NCBI GenBank assembly: GCA_910577395.1
Contig: CAJTLG010000001.1
Coordinates: 186,001-250,000, forward strand
DNA from: an uncultured Vampirovibrio sp.
GTDB taxonomy: Bacteria; Cyanobacteriota; Vampirovibrionia; Gastranaerophilales; Gastranaerophilaceae
Reading direction: 5' to 3'
DNA: 64,000 nucleotides
A program made the translations under genes and the position numbers. The notes under the pieces are model-generated. The model searched no databases. It was not told the origin of the DNA and saw only the letters and a list, made by a program, of their open reading frames with translations. Below, in pieces: positions 33,697 to 41,438 of the stretch (position 1 is its first letter; each line of letters starts with the position of its first letter).

Positions 33697-34800
33697 ATGG
33701 TTAAAAAACTTATTACTGAAGACACAAGAATGTTCTTAACCGGAAATGAAACCATTGCTTACGCTGCAAATGCTGCCCAAGCGGAGTTTATGTACGGTTA
33801 TCCGATTACACCGCAAAACGAAATTATGCACACTTGGTGTAAATTACTTCCAAAAACAGAGGCCGGTTTCCTTCAAACAGAAGATGAAATTTCTGCCGGT
33901 TTTTCTACTATTGGCGGTATTTTGGCCGGTAAACGCGCCTTTACTGCAACAGCAGGCCCGGGCAATGTTATCATGCAAGATGCCCAATCAATGGCTGAAA
34001 TGATGAGAATACCGTTTGTTTGTGCAGTTATGCAAAGGGGCGGTCCTTCAACTGCCACTGTTATTTATGCTCAGCAAGAAACAAGATTGACTTGTTTTGG
34101 CGGTAACGGTGAAGGTTTTAGGATTGTTTATTCAACAGCCGGTCACCAGGATTTGTATGATTACATGATTAAATCATTCAATACGGCATGGAAATACAGA
34201 TTCCCAACATTCATGCTTGCTGACGGTTACCAGGGTAAAATGAGAGAGCCTGTTACATTGTATGACCCTGCATCCCGCGGTATTACAATGGAACCGACCC
34301 CTGCAATTTTAAGGGCGCCCGGCAAAATTGATGTTGACAGAAAAGCTAACCATATCAGAAATACATTCAACCTTGAAGAAGAACTTATGGAAGTTCTTGA
34401 CAGCTATCAGGCTGAATTTGACAGAATTTCTCCTGAAATTGAAGAATATCTTGAATACAAGGCCGATGATGCTGAAATCTTAATTGTTGCGCATGGTATT
34501 GTGGCACGTTCTGCAATGACTGCTGTTGACGAATTAAGAGCAAAAGGCATTAAGGCTGGTTTATTTAGACCTATTACCTTAAGACCTCTTGCTGTTAAGC
34601 CTCTAAGGGCTGCAGTAAGCCGTGCTAAACAGGTGCTATTTACAGAATCTGCAAACGGCCAATTGGCTCAAATGGTATTAGAAAAAATCTATGGACTGAC
34701 AACCCCATATTCAACGCTGTTCAAAATGGGCGTTGGTGTTACGGGTGATGATATTGTTCAAAAAGTTGAACAAATGGTTAAAACCCCCGCAACAGTATAG
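33697..34800 (+). CDS. korA: 2-oxoacid:ferredoxin oxidoreductase, alpha subunit
   Basis: A 367-residue alpha subunit of the four-subunit 2-oxoacid:ferredoxin oxidoreductase (2-oxoglutarate or branched-chain 2-ketoacid type). It carries the pyrimidine-binding domain (YGYPITPQNEIMHTW; LQTEDEISAGFSTIGGILAG with the conserved Glu) and domain II (EILIVAHGIVARSAMTAV). It decarboxylates a 2-oxoacid with CoA to acyl-CoA, passing electrons to ferredoxin, an oxygen-sensitive reaction of anaerobes. AAGGA lies eight bases before the ATG. The order alpha-beta-gamma-delta in one operon is complete. Substrate (Kor versus Vor) cannot be fixed from sequence alone. Confidence 0.87.
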   Translation: MVKKLITEDTRMFLTGNETIAYAANAAQAEFMYGYPITPQNEIMHTWCKLLPKTEAGFLQTEDEISAGFSTIGGILAGKRAFTATAGPGNVIMQDAQSMAEMMRIPFVCAVMQRGGPSTATVIYAQQETRLTCFGGNGEGFRIVYSTAGHQDLYDYMIKSFNTAWKYRFPTFMLADGYQGKMREPVTLYDPASRGITMEPTPAILRAPGKIDVDRKANHIRNTFNLEEELMEVLDSYQAEFDRISPEIEEYLEYKADDAEILIVAHGIVARSAMTAVDELRAKGIKAGLFRPITLRPLAVKPLRAAVSRAKQVLFTESANGQLAQMVLEKIYGLTTPYSTLFKMGVGVTGDDIVQKVEQMVKTPATV

Positions 34801-34833
34801 TTAATGTAATTAAAGAATAAAGAGGATAAATAA

Positions 34834-35589
34834 ATGGTTCAAACACTAGATATTACTCCGGATTTAGCGAAAGCGCAAAACGCCGAAGCAGGCGCAAGCA
34901 AATTCTGCCCGGGTTGTGGCCATGGTATGATTTTGAAAACCTTGGCTCACACAATCGATGATTTAAATCTTCAGGAAAAAGCAGTTTTTGGTTGTGATAT
35001 CGGCTGTTCGCTATTATCTTGGAATTATATGAACGTTGACACAGTTCAAACCCACCACGGCAGAACAACACCGGTTATTTACGGTGTAACAAGGGCTAAT
35101 CCGGGCACAATCGGTATTGCCTATATGGGTGACGGCGGCGGTCTTGCAATCGGTTCTCAGCACCTTGTAAATGCTGCTGTACGTGGTGAAAATATGTTGA
35201 TAGTTCTTGCTAACAACACAAACTACGGTATGACAGGCGGCCAAATGGCTCCTACAACAATGCCCGGTCAAAAAACAGAAACCACGCCTTATGGTCGTGA
35301 TTGTGAAGTTACCGGTAAACCTGCAAAAGGTGCTGAAATGGTTGCTTCAATTGTTGACCCGAATAAGGCATATGTTGCAAGGTCTTCAGTTTCAAATTTA
35401 AGAAGTCTTCGTAAAGTGTTTACAAAGGCTCTTAAAAATGTTGAAAAAGGCGGATTTTCATTTGTTGAAGTTCTTTCAATTTGTCCGTTGAACTGGAGAA
35501 CTAATAATGAAGGCACTTGGGACAGACTTAAAACTATGGAAGAATTCTTTGAAGTTAAAGAGTTTGTTCAAAGAGAAGGATTGGAGTAA
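34834..35589 (+). CDS. korB: 2-oxoacid:ferredoxin oxidoreductase, beta subunit
   Basis: A 251-residue TPP-binding subunit. FCPGCGHGMI near residue 23 supplies cysteines of the cluster region. The thiamine pyrophosphate motif is GDGGGLAIGSQHLVNAA followed by the N-N-T-N-Y-G-M-T-G-G-Q segment, the family hallmark. It works with the alpha subunit at the active-site interface. It lies 33 bases after korA, with AGAGG upstream of its ATG, and six bases before korC. The C-terminal LSICPLNWRTN is typical for Kor/Vor beta subunits. Confidence 0.88.
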   Translation: MVQTLDITPDLAKAQNAEAGASKFCPGCGHGMILKTLAHTIDDLNLQEKAVFGCDIGCSLLSWNYMNVDTVQTHHGRTTPVIYGVTRANPGTIGIAYMGDGGGLAIGSQHLVNAAVRGENMLIVLANNTNYGMTGGQMAPTTMPGQKTETTPYGRDCEVTGKPAKGAEMVASIVDPNKAYVARSSVSNLRSLRKVFTKALKNVEKGGFSFVEVLSICPLNWRTNNEGTWDRLKTMEEFFEVKEFVQREGLE

Positions 35590-35594
35590 AAATT

Positions 35595-36155
35595 ATGGCA
35601 AGAACAAGAATAGTATTAGCCGGTGAAGGCGGACAAGGCGTTCAATCTATCGCAAAAATCCTTGTAGAGGCCGGATATGAAGCTGGTAAAGAAATCCTAT
35701 ACATACCGAATTTCGGTGTAGAACAACGTGGCGGTGTTTCAATTGCATTTTGTCAGGTTGCTGATGAAAAAATTGGTGAACCCAGATTTTCAAAGGGCGA
35801 CATTGTAATTATGCTGTCAGATAGAGCAATTGACAGATGTTCAGATTATGCTAATGAAAATTCTACAGTAATCTATGATTCATCTGTATGTTCTAAAAAA
35901 CCAACCTGCAATGCTAAAGAAATTATTGCGGTTGAGGCAAACAAAATTGCAAACGAACAGTTAAGCGCAAGGGTGTTTAACATTATCGTTCTTGGTGTAT
36001 TGTTAAGTGCCACAAATGTCCTTAAGCTTGAAGACATTAAAAATGCTATGGAAATGGCACTTGGCAAGAAGTTTGATGCAAAACCGGAACTTCGTGACCT
36101 TAACTACAAAGCGCTTGAAATGGGTATGAAGATGATACAGAAAGCAGGTGTATAA
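35595..36155 (+). CDS. korC: 2-oxoacid:ferredoxin oxidoreductase, gamma subunit
   Basis: A 186-residue gamma subunit. The N-terminal IVLAGEGGQGVQSIAKILVEA is the diagnostic glycine-rich motif of the family (usually G-x-G-G-Q-G), followed by NFGVEQRGGVSIAF. It forms the CoA-binding part of the complex. It begins six bases after korB and ends one base before the delta start, so all four genes are co-translated. Confidence 0.88.
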   Translation: MARTRIVLAGEGGQGVQSIAKILVEAGYEAGKEILYIPNFGVEQRGGVSIAFCQVADEKIGEPRFSKGDIVIMLSDRAIDRCSDYANENSTVIYDSSVCSKKPTCNAKEIIAVEANKIANEQLSARVFNIIVLGVLLSATNVLKLEDIKNAMEMALGKKFDAKPELRDLNYKALEMGMKMIQKAGV

Positions 36156-36156
36156 A

Positions 36157-36411
36157 ATGGCAACAGTTGATTATAAAGGCTTTAAAGTTGAAAATGTGGC
36201 CAAAGGAAAAGCAGACTGGTACTGTTTTACAGACCTTTGCAAAGGCTGCGGCTTATGTATTGTTAAATGCCCTAAAAAATGCTTAAAATGGTCAAAAGAA
36301 GTTGGTATCTACCAAACTCCTGCAGTTGAACCAAATCCGGAAGAATGTATCGCATGCGGCACATGTGCCCTTGTTTGTCCGGATAGTGCAATTAAAGTAA
36401 ACAAAAAATAG
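36157..36411 (+). CDS. korD: 2-oxoacid:ferredoxin oxidoreductase, delta (ferredoxin) subunit
   Basis: An 84-residue 2[4Fe-4S] ferredoxin subunit. Two cysteine sets are visible: CKGCGLCIVKCP and CIACGTCALVCP, each C-x2-C-x2-C-x3-C-P, carrying electrons from the thiamine site to external ferredoxin. ATG 36157 is one base past the korC stop; the upstream GTG in the same frame is not needed. A strong terminator follows, ending the operon. Confidence 0.9.
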   Translation: MATVDYKGFKVENVAKGKADWYCFTDLCKGCGLCIVKCPKKCLKWSKEVGIYQTPAVEPNPEECIACGTCALVCPDSAIKVNKK

Positions 36412-36458
36412 GTTTTTACCTGCCGGTTTTAAGCAGAGGCGGATGTAAAAATAATTTA

Positions 36459-36499
36459 AAATCCCCTCATTCATTTAGGATGAGGGGATTTAATTTTTT
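36459..36499 (+). terminator. Terminator of the kor operon
   Basis: A 12-bp perfect stem, AAATCCCCTCAT (36459-36470) with ATGAGGGGATTT (36480-36491), followed by TAATTTTTT. It lies between convergent genes and could act in both directions. Confidence 0.9.
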
Positions 36500-36527
36500 A
36501 TTATTTTATTTATATTTTAATAATGTT

Positions 36528-37523
36528 TTAGTCATCAAAAATATCGTCGCCAAGGTCATCATCGAAATCTTCGTCGAAATTATTAGGATTGGCTTTTTCA
36601 GGTTTATATGGTTTCCATTTACCATTTTCATTTAGTTCGTAGTATTTTTCTTTGTTTGCACCGTAGTTTTTGGTGTACCAATCTGGTTTCATGCCGTCAT
36701 CATGCATAACGAGTTCTAATTGTTGTGCAGATTTAGATTTGTCTATATCGATATCTGCCGAAAGCTCTACATTTTTGTGGTAGTGACATAAATTATCACC
36801 AGCGTCAAAAAAGTACATATATTGGTCTGCCTTATGTCCGCCGTCTGCTAAATCCTCAATGTTTTTTATATATTCTTCAATTTTTCCGTTATACATATTA
36901 ATTACATTATACTTACCGGTTTCTTTATTAAATTCTTCAATAGAATCAATCACGTACACCATCGGTTTTTGGGTTTCTCCCGGCTGGACAGGCTCTATAA
37001 ATCTATTAAACACACTCTTTCTTAAAAGCGTCTTACCGTCTTCCGTGAATTCATCTATTCTCAATGCCTTTCGACCTGCTTCTTCCGTATCATATGCAAT
37101 TTCTACAAGGTTTCCTTCTATCACTTCTTTGGTTTTGTCATTATTTATTATTTGGTTAAATTTATTCATTACATTATCAATGGTTTTTTGCGCCTCTTCT
37201 GCAAGTTCATTTGCCTCTTTTGTAAGTGTTTCAACTTCTTTGCCAATTTTTCCGGCTCCAAATTTACCCTTGATTGCAAGGGTTGCAATACCTGCAACGG
37301 TTGCTAAAATTACCGCCCCGCCTATGATTGCTTTTTTCTTATTTATCTGTTTTCCGGCAAAAGTTATCGTATCCCCTTTTGTTGTTGCCTTGTTATCAAC
37401 TGCTCCGTCATTTACAATATTTGGTGCTGCCGCTTGAGGTGTTTTTATGCCTGCATCTGCAGCAGGTGCTGCGTATAATTCCGCAAATGTTTGTAAATTT
37501 GTATTCGGTACGTTGCTGCTCAT
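36528..37523 (-). CDS. Membrane protein of the TFAELY/INKKK family (paralogue 2)
   Basis: A 331-residue member of the three-gene family. TFAELY at 12-17, VDNK at 42-45, GDTITFAGKQINKKK at 50-64, then a transmembrane helix at 65-85. The C-terminal part starts with a coiled-coil-like charged helix (about 95-130) and continues into a beta-rich region with internal INMYNGKIEEYI-type repeats and ends in an acidic tail (FDEDFDDDLGDDIFDD). The N-terminal module is closely like paralogue 3 and more distant from paralogue 1, while the C-terminal domains differ. AAGGA precedes the ATG and a consensus TATAAT lies at 37573-37568. Function unknown. Confidence 0.8.
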   Translation of the reverse strand: MSSNVPNTNLQTFAELYAAPAADAGIKTPQAAAPNIVNDGAVDNKATTKGDTITFAGKQINKKKAIIGGAVILATVAGIATLAIKGKFGAGKIGKEVETLTKEANELAEEAQKTIDNVMNKFNQIINNDKTKEVIEGNLVEIAYDTEEAGRKALRIDEFTEDGKTLLRKSVFNRFIEPVQPGETQKPMVYVIDSIEEFNKETGKYNVINMYNGKIEEYIKNIEDLADGGHKADQYMYFFDAGDNLCHYHKNVELSADIDIDKSKSAQQLELVMHDDGMKPDWYTKNYGANKEKYYELNENGKWKPYKPEKANPNNFDEDFDDDLGDDIFDD

Positions 37524-37567
37524 TTTATTTTCCTTCCATGCTTTAAAAGGATATTTCTCCCTTGTGT

Positions 37568-37573
37568 ATTATA
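37568..37573 (-). promoter_or_regulatory. -10 box of the 36528-37523 gene
   Basis: Minus-strand TATAAT (37573-37568), about 45 bases before the ATG. The -35 region is weak, so this is a tentative promoter. Confidence 0.4.
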
Positions 37574-37645
37574 CAAAACTCGAACATAAATTTTATTGTT
37601 ACTGCAGATGTAATTATTTATATTTATTACAAAATTTTTTACAGC

Positions 37646-37675
37646 AAAACACCCGTCAATAAAAACGGGTGTTTT
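37646..37675 (-). terminator. Terminator after the small genes
   Basis: AAAACACCCGT (37646-37656) pairs with ACGGGTGTTTT (37665-37675), an 11-bp stem with 8-base loop. It lies just after the stop of the 48-residue gene and is T-rich on both ends. Confidence 0.7.
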
Positions 37676-37692
37676 TAAAATTTTAATTCTTT

Positions 37693-37839
37693 TTACGCGC
37701 TGAATGCTGATACTACAGGGGCGCTTACACTGTTTTGGGACACTGTTTTGTTGATATACATAAATGTCCAAGAAAACATAACAATTGTCATAATCAGCAA
37801 GCCGGCAAGAAGAAAGTTTACCACTTTTGTTTCGCTCAT
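37693..37839 (-). CDS. Small single-pass membrane protein (48 residues)
   Basis: Starting at the ATG at 37839 the product is 48 residues, with one clear hydrophobic helix (VVNFLLAGLLIMTIVMFSW, residues 6-24), a short polar tail and no cysteine. The frame can be extended to a GTG at 37926 but that stretch is basic and has no ribosome-binding site. Even at 37839 the SD (GAAAGACGG) is weak. It lies just downstream of a 56-residue gene with which it may be co-transcribed. Function unknown; the shape is that of small membrane regulators. Confidence 0.5.
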   Translation of the reverse strand: MSETKVVNFLLAGLLIMTIVMFSWTFMYINKTVSQNSVSAPVVSAFSA

Positions 37840-37941
37840 AAAACCGTCTTTCTTTTGCTTTGTGGCTTTGATTTGGCATTTTGAGAGAGATATGCCAAAT
37901 CTAGACCTGTTAGTAATACGTTTCACCTAGGCATTTTGTGT

Positions 37942-38112
37942 TTACATGCTAATATCAAGTGAGCCGCCCTGTACGCTTGAATTGCGTTGAAGGTCAACCT
38001 GGTTTCCGTCAAATGCACCGGCACTGCCTGTTAAATCTTGTAGGTCTTGTTTGTAATTGTTGGCATTAATCCCTGTTGATACGCCAAATGATACTCCTGA
38101 TACTGAATCCAT
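37942..38112 (-). CDS. 56-residue protein with GVSFGVS motif
   Basis: Too short to be obvious: ATG at 38112 to TAA at 37942-37944, 56 codons. AAAGGAG sits eight bases before the ATG and a good promoter lies upstream, so it is very likely real. The N-terminus MDSVSGVSFGVSTGIN carries the VSFGVS motif shared with other unknown proteins in this window. The rest is polar, with YKQDLQDLTGSAGAFDGNQV and a Leu/Gln/Asn/Ser-rich end; no membrane helix or Cys. Function unknown. The 48-residue membrane-protein gene follows 102 bases downstream. Confidence 0.75.
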   Translation of the reverse strand: MDSVSGVSFGVSTGINANNYKQDLQDLTGSAGAFDGNQVDLQRNSSVQGGSLDISM

Positions 38113-38157
38113 CTTTACTACTCCTTTGTTCTTTGCAAAATCTTTTTTGTCCTCGCA

Positions 38158-38186
38158 TATATATAAAAACGATATACTTTTTGCAA
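38158..38186 (-). promoter_or_regulatory. Promoter of the 56-residue gene
   Basis: Minus-strand TTGCAA (38186-38181), 17-base spacer and TATATA (38163-38158); leader of about 39 bases containing AAAGGAG. Confidence 0.6.
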
Positions 38187-38199
38187 TTTCAACATGGAG

Positions 38200-40089
38200 C
38201 TATTTTGTTACAATACTTAACACACTCATTTCGCATTTTTTACAATCAAAGCAAAGGCGGTATTTTGCGCCCTTTTCATCAATTAAAAACAGATTGCCTG
38301 CAATATTTTTATCACTACTCACTGCTTTTAGGCATAGGCCAAGTTCGTTTCTGATACAGTATTTTGTCCTCATTAATTCTTTGTTATTAGCTGATATGCC
38401 GCTTTCAAGTGATTTTTCAACCACTTTACAGTTGCAATTATTATAAAATTCTTCAGCGCTTTTATTGTGCACATTTAGCCTGTAATTACCTGTTTTGCTT
38501 GGAAAATCTGCAGCTGAAATATTCCCTTGTTTTTCCGGTATATATTGTCTAAGCCTGAGTTTAATTAATTCTTCAAACGCCTTTCGCCTTAATTCATTGA
38601 TTTTTGAGGTTGGCAGAAAATACGGTTTTGCGCTTGTACCGTCTTTAATAAAGCTAATGCTGTTCACGTAAAAATCACTGTTTCCGCATTTATTCAGGCT
38701 GCTTATCCAAGATTTTTCTGCAATATCTGGGTTTTTGGCCGTTTGGGATGTGTCAAATTCAAGCCGGACAATATTTTTATCCTCATCAACAGCCTCAATA
38801 TACCCGTCACAAATCCTAAAATCCACGCAAATCCTTCTTTTGGTTTTAGAATTTTTAACAAGATTTTCAAATTCAATATCTTTATTTCTGTAAATCTTTG
38901 CCCCTGTGCGAATTTCAAGCGTACTATCTTTTAAAATATTAGGATATATTCTGTTTTTGTTGACGGAATTTACCAAAAAACCTTTCAATTCCCCGTTTTT
39001 TGCTATATAGCAAAGCCCGTCTTGGGGGTGTATTGCGGCCGGGGCAGCAGCTTTTACGGGCTCTATGGTAAAGTATTCCTTTTTTACAATTTCTGCTGTT
39101 CCTATATATTCACCCTTGGAATTCGGTGTGTCAAAATTGCAGATATTATCACGTTTGCCCGGGTTTTTTCCGTTTAGAAAATATTCACAAAAATCCCTGT
39201 TAAAGCTCTTTTTTACATCCGGCGTAAAATCAAAGAAAACCTTACCTGATGATGCCTGCCTAAAGCCTTCGTCGGCGCGTTTTTCAATAATTTTATCCAA
39301 AAGTTTTCTATAGTATCCGACGGTATTTTTTATATAATTTTCATCCTTTAGGCGCCCTTCGATTTTAAATGATGTAACGCCGGCATCAATAAGTTCTTCA
39401 AGGCGGTTTGCCGCCATAAAATCCTTAAGGCTCAAAATATATTTATCTTTTGCAATGGTTTTTCCTGTTTCATCTTCAAGGGTGTATTTTTTGCGGCAGG
39501 CCTGTGCGCATTCACCCCTGTTTGCGCTCCTTCCGCCTATTTTATAACTTAAATAGCACTGCCCTGAATACGAAACGCAAAGTGCCCCATGGATAAAGGT
39601 TTCAATTTCAATATTCGTTGCCGCACATATTTTTTTGATTTCATCCGCACTTAATTCTCTTGCTAAAATGGCTCTTTTTACACCGATTTTTTCAAAGAAT
39701 TTTGCTTTATCTGCATCCCGTATATCGCATTGTGTGCTTGCAATAAGCTTTATATCGGGTAATTTACCCTCTGCTGCAAGTTTTGGTATGCCGAAATCCT
39801 GAAATATTACGCCGTCTGCTTTTATTTTGTGTAGTTTTTCAATAATTTTTGCCGCCTCATCAAGTTCTTTGTCATCAAGTATAGTGTTAATTGTGACATA
39901 TACCTTTGCGCCGAATTTGTGCGCATATTCTGTTGTTTCTTTTATATCTTCAATTGAATTTGCGGCATTTTTTCTTGCCCCAAAAGCATTTGCGCCTATA
40001 TATACGCTGTCTGCACCATAGTTTATTGCACAAAATGCCATATCCTTATTTTGGGCAGGTGCCAGAAGTTCAAGTTTTTTGATTTTCAA
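38200..40089 (-). CDS. U32 family peptidase / RlhA-like protein
   Basis: A 629-residue U32-family protein starting at TTG with AAAGGA upstream. N-terminal LELLAPAQNKDMAFCAINYG and the family signature ETFIHGALCVSYSGQCYLS (residues around 170) are present, as are the clustered cysteines of CAQACRKKY. The conserved Cys pattern in related RlhA and UbiU/V proteins binds a 4Fe-4S cluster or acts in 23S rRNA C2501 hydroxylation; family members were first described as collagenases. Which activity applies here is not decidable. A DUF3656-like middle part is present. It is divergent from the next gene and shares a short intergenic region. Confidence 0.82.
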   Translation of the reverse strand: MKIKKLELLAPAQNKDMAFCAINYGADSVYIGANAFGARKNAANSIEDIKETTEYAHKFGAKVYVTINTILDDKELDEAAKIIEKLHKIKADGVIFQDFGIPKLAAEGKLPDIKLIASTQCDIRDADKAKFFEKIGVKRAILARELSADEIKKICAATNIEIETFIHGALCVSYSGQCYLSYKIGGRSANRGECAQACRKKYTLEDETGKTIAKDKYILSLKDFMAANRLEELIDAGVTSFKIEGRLKDENYIKNTVGYYRKLLDKIIEKRADEGFRQASSGKVFFDFTPDVKKSFNRDFCEYFLNGKNPGKRDNICNFDTPNSKGEYIGTAEIVKKEYFTIEPVKAAAPAAIHPQDGLCYIAKNGELKGFLVNSVNKNRIYPNILKDSTLEIRTGAKIYRNKDIEFENLVKNSKTKRRICVDFRICDGYIEAVDEDKNIVRLEFDTSQTAKNPDIAEKSWISSLNKCGNSDFYVNSISFIKDGTSAKPYFLPTSKINELRRKAFEELIKLRLRQYIPEKQGNISAADFPSKTGNYRLNVHNKSAEEFYNNCNCKVVEKSLESGISANNKELMRTKYCIRNELGLCLKAVSSDKNIAGNLFLIDEKGAKYRLCFDCKKCEMSVLSIVTK

Positions 40090-40119
40090 TTTATTGTTCC
40101 TTTGTTGCAGTTACAAAAC

Positions 40120-40148
40120 TTGCACATTCTAAAGTTTCTAATTAAAAT
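40120..40148 (+). promoter_or_regulatory. Leaderless promoter of the 40155-40754 gene
   Basis: TTGCAC (40120-40125), 17-base spacer, TAAAAT (40143-40148), then six bases and ATG. No SD. Confidence 0.6.
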
Positions 40149-40154
40149 GTTATT

Positions 40155-40754
40155 ATGTCAATTTTAGATTTTAAATCCGATGAAGAAATTTTATTTGACC
40201 CGGGATACAGTGCATCTGTCGCAAGGGTTTCCGGTAATGTGGAATATATGTATTCTGCTTTTTCTGCCATTCCTTCGTTAAAGCAAAAAAAGTTTCAATT
40301 TTCTATACTTTATCAAAAATTTTTAAAAGCCATTGAGTTAAATGTGGCTTTTTACCTTGGTTGTTTGCTTTGGGGTGTTTATATAAAATCCGGCAAGGAT
40401 AAAAAAATTGTAAATAACCCTTGTTTTGGCGAAACATTTGACAATGAGGCATTTTTAGAAATTGATTTTCTTATAAATTTTATAAAAACGGGCTTAAACC
40501 GTGATGCAAAATATTATCTTAACAAAACTTTTACGCCTAATCCGCTCCATTTGCAAATTTTAGAGCTGTATAAAGAGTTTCTGTCTTTAAATAAAGGTTT
40601 TGTTGAAATCGAAACCACATCGGATATAAAGCTCCCCAAAGGGTTGAAAACCCCTTCTTATGAAGAATTAAACGGAATATATGATATAATTTTTAAGGCA
40701 GTAAAAGAGGATGATGTCACAATTCTTTACGTGGCGGCTGAAAAGATATTATAA
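40155..40754 (+). CDS. Hypothetical soluble protein (199 residues)
   Basis: A helical protein without signal peptide. The N-terminus MSILDFKSDEEILFDPGYSA is followed by a partly hydrophobic central helix (LNVAFYLGCLLWGVYIKS) that might be buried rather than membrane. No cofactor motif and no family recognised. The gene has no SD and a -10 box six bases before the ATG. It is followed by two further unknown genes that appear to be co-transcribed. The order of this small block (unknown, 51-residue, 172-residue) is the only context. Confidence 0.6.
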   Translation: MSILDFKSDEEILFDPGYSASVARVSGNVEYMYSAFSAIPSLKQKKFQFSILYQKFLKAIELNVAFYLGCLLWGVYIKSGKDKKIVNNPCFGETFDNEAFLEIDFLINFIKTGLNRDAKYYLNKTFTPNPLHLQILELYKEFLSLNKGFVEIETTSDIKLPKGLKTPSYEELNGIYDIIFKAVKEDDVTILYVAAEKIL

Positions 40755-40774
40755 TCCGGGTTTGGTGCTGTTTT

Positions 40775-40930
40775 ATGTATAAAAAAGAAAAAAACAAAAA
40801 AGTTGAAATCAATATAAAAAATATGGGCGTAGATATCGATAAAAACGAATACAGAGAAATTGTTTTATCAAATTCCAACAGGCCGGAGGCCTCTCATATC
40901 AAGGATTATTTTAAAAAAAATGGAAGATAA
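40775..40930 (+). CDS. Small basic protein (51 residues)
   Basis: ATG at 40775 to TAA at 40928-40930. The product is lysine- and asparagine-rich (MYKKEKNKKVEINIKNMGVD), with an alternating beta-like stretch and no membrane segment. No strong ribosome-binding site is visible upstream of this ATG. Its end overlaps the following ATG by 11 bases (ATGGAAGATAA), so translational coupling is plausible. It may be a real gene or a leader for the next one; moderate confidence. Confidence 0.45.
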   Translation: MYKKEKNKKVEINIKNMGVDIDKNEYREIVLSNSNRPEASHIKDYFKKNGR

Positions 40931-41438
40931 ACGGGAACAATTTGAAAATTTATCAAGAGAGTTGCTTGGCAGGTTGAGTGATACAAATCGCCAGTCGGAG
41001 CTGTTTTTTCCGTTTGAATATATTTTGCCGCCGGAGATTGAGGAAAAATACTTCCCAAAAGGCTCAATTTTGCGCGGTATTATGATTAAAAATATGGTTA
41101 TCATTGATAATTCATTTAAAAAATTTAAAATTTTTCCGACCCATGATGTTGCTGTAACCTATATAGAAACGCAAAAAGAACTGCTTCAGGGTTGGATAAA
41201 CGAATCGGTGAAAAGTTTTCAAAAAACCTACACCAATATTGATACAAAGGAATTTGAAGAATTTAAAAAGATTTTATCTAAAATCGAAAATGATATAAAT
41301 AAGGCTTCAATGCCGGTCATAAAGCAGGTTTGCAATTCTATTGAGGCTATGAAATTAAATTCTGAATTTTCTGAAACCGGCCAGACAAGCTTTTCAGAAA
41401 TTATACACAACGCAATTTCTAATTTATTTAACAAGTGA
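40920..41438 (+). CDS. Hypothetical helical protein (172 residues)
   Basis: Starts at the ATG at 40920, inside the end of the preceding 51-residue frame; the upstream extension to 40860 looks non-coding. The protein is soluble and charged (MEDKREQFENLSRELLGRL), with one stretch of beta-like sequence (IMIKNMVIIDN) and long C-terminal helices rich in Glu, Lys and Asn that may coil. It converges on pgeF and overlaps it by 15 bases. No family recognised. Confidence 0.6.
   Translation: MEDKREQFENLSRELLGRLSDTNRQSELFFPFEYILPPEIEEKYFPKGSILRGIMIKNMVIIDNSFKKFKIFPTHDVAVTYIETQKELLQGWINESVKSFQKTYTNIDTKEFEEFKKILSKIENDINKASMPVIKQVCNSIEAMKLNSEFSETGQTSFSEIIHNAISNLFNK

Noticed and set aside
36859..37437. 192-codon open frame antisense to paralogue 2
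   Set aside because: Serine/leucine-rich frame opposite a lysine/glutamate-rich gene, a typical antisense artefact.
37840..37926. GTG-started extension of the 48-residue membrane protein
   Set aside because: Basic, non-hydrophobic stretch without an SD; the ATG at 37839 places the helix near the N-terminus as in other small membrane proteins.
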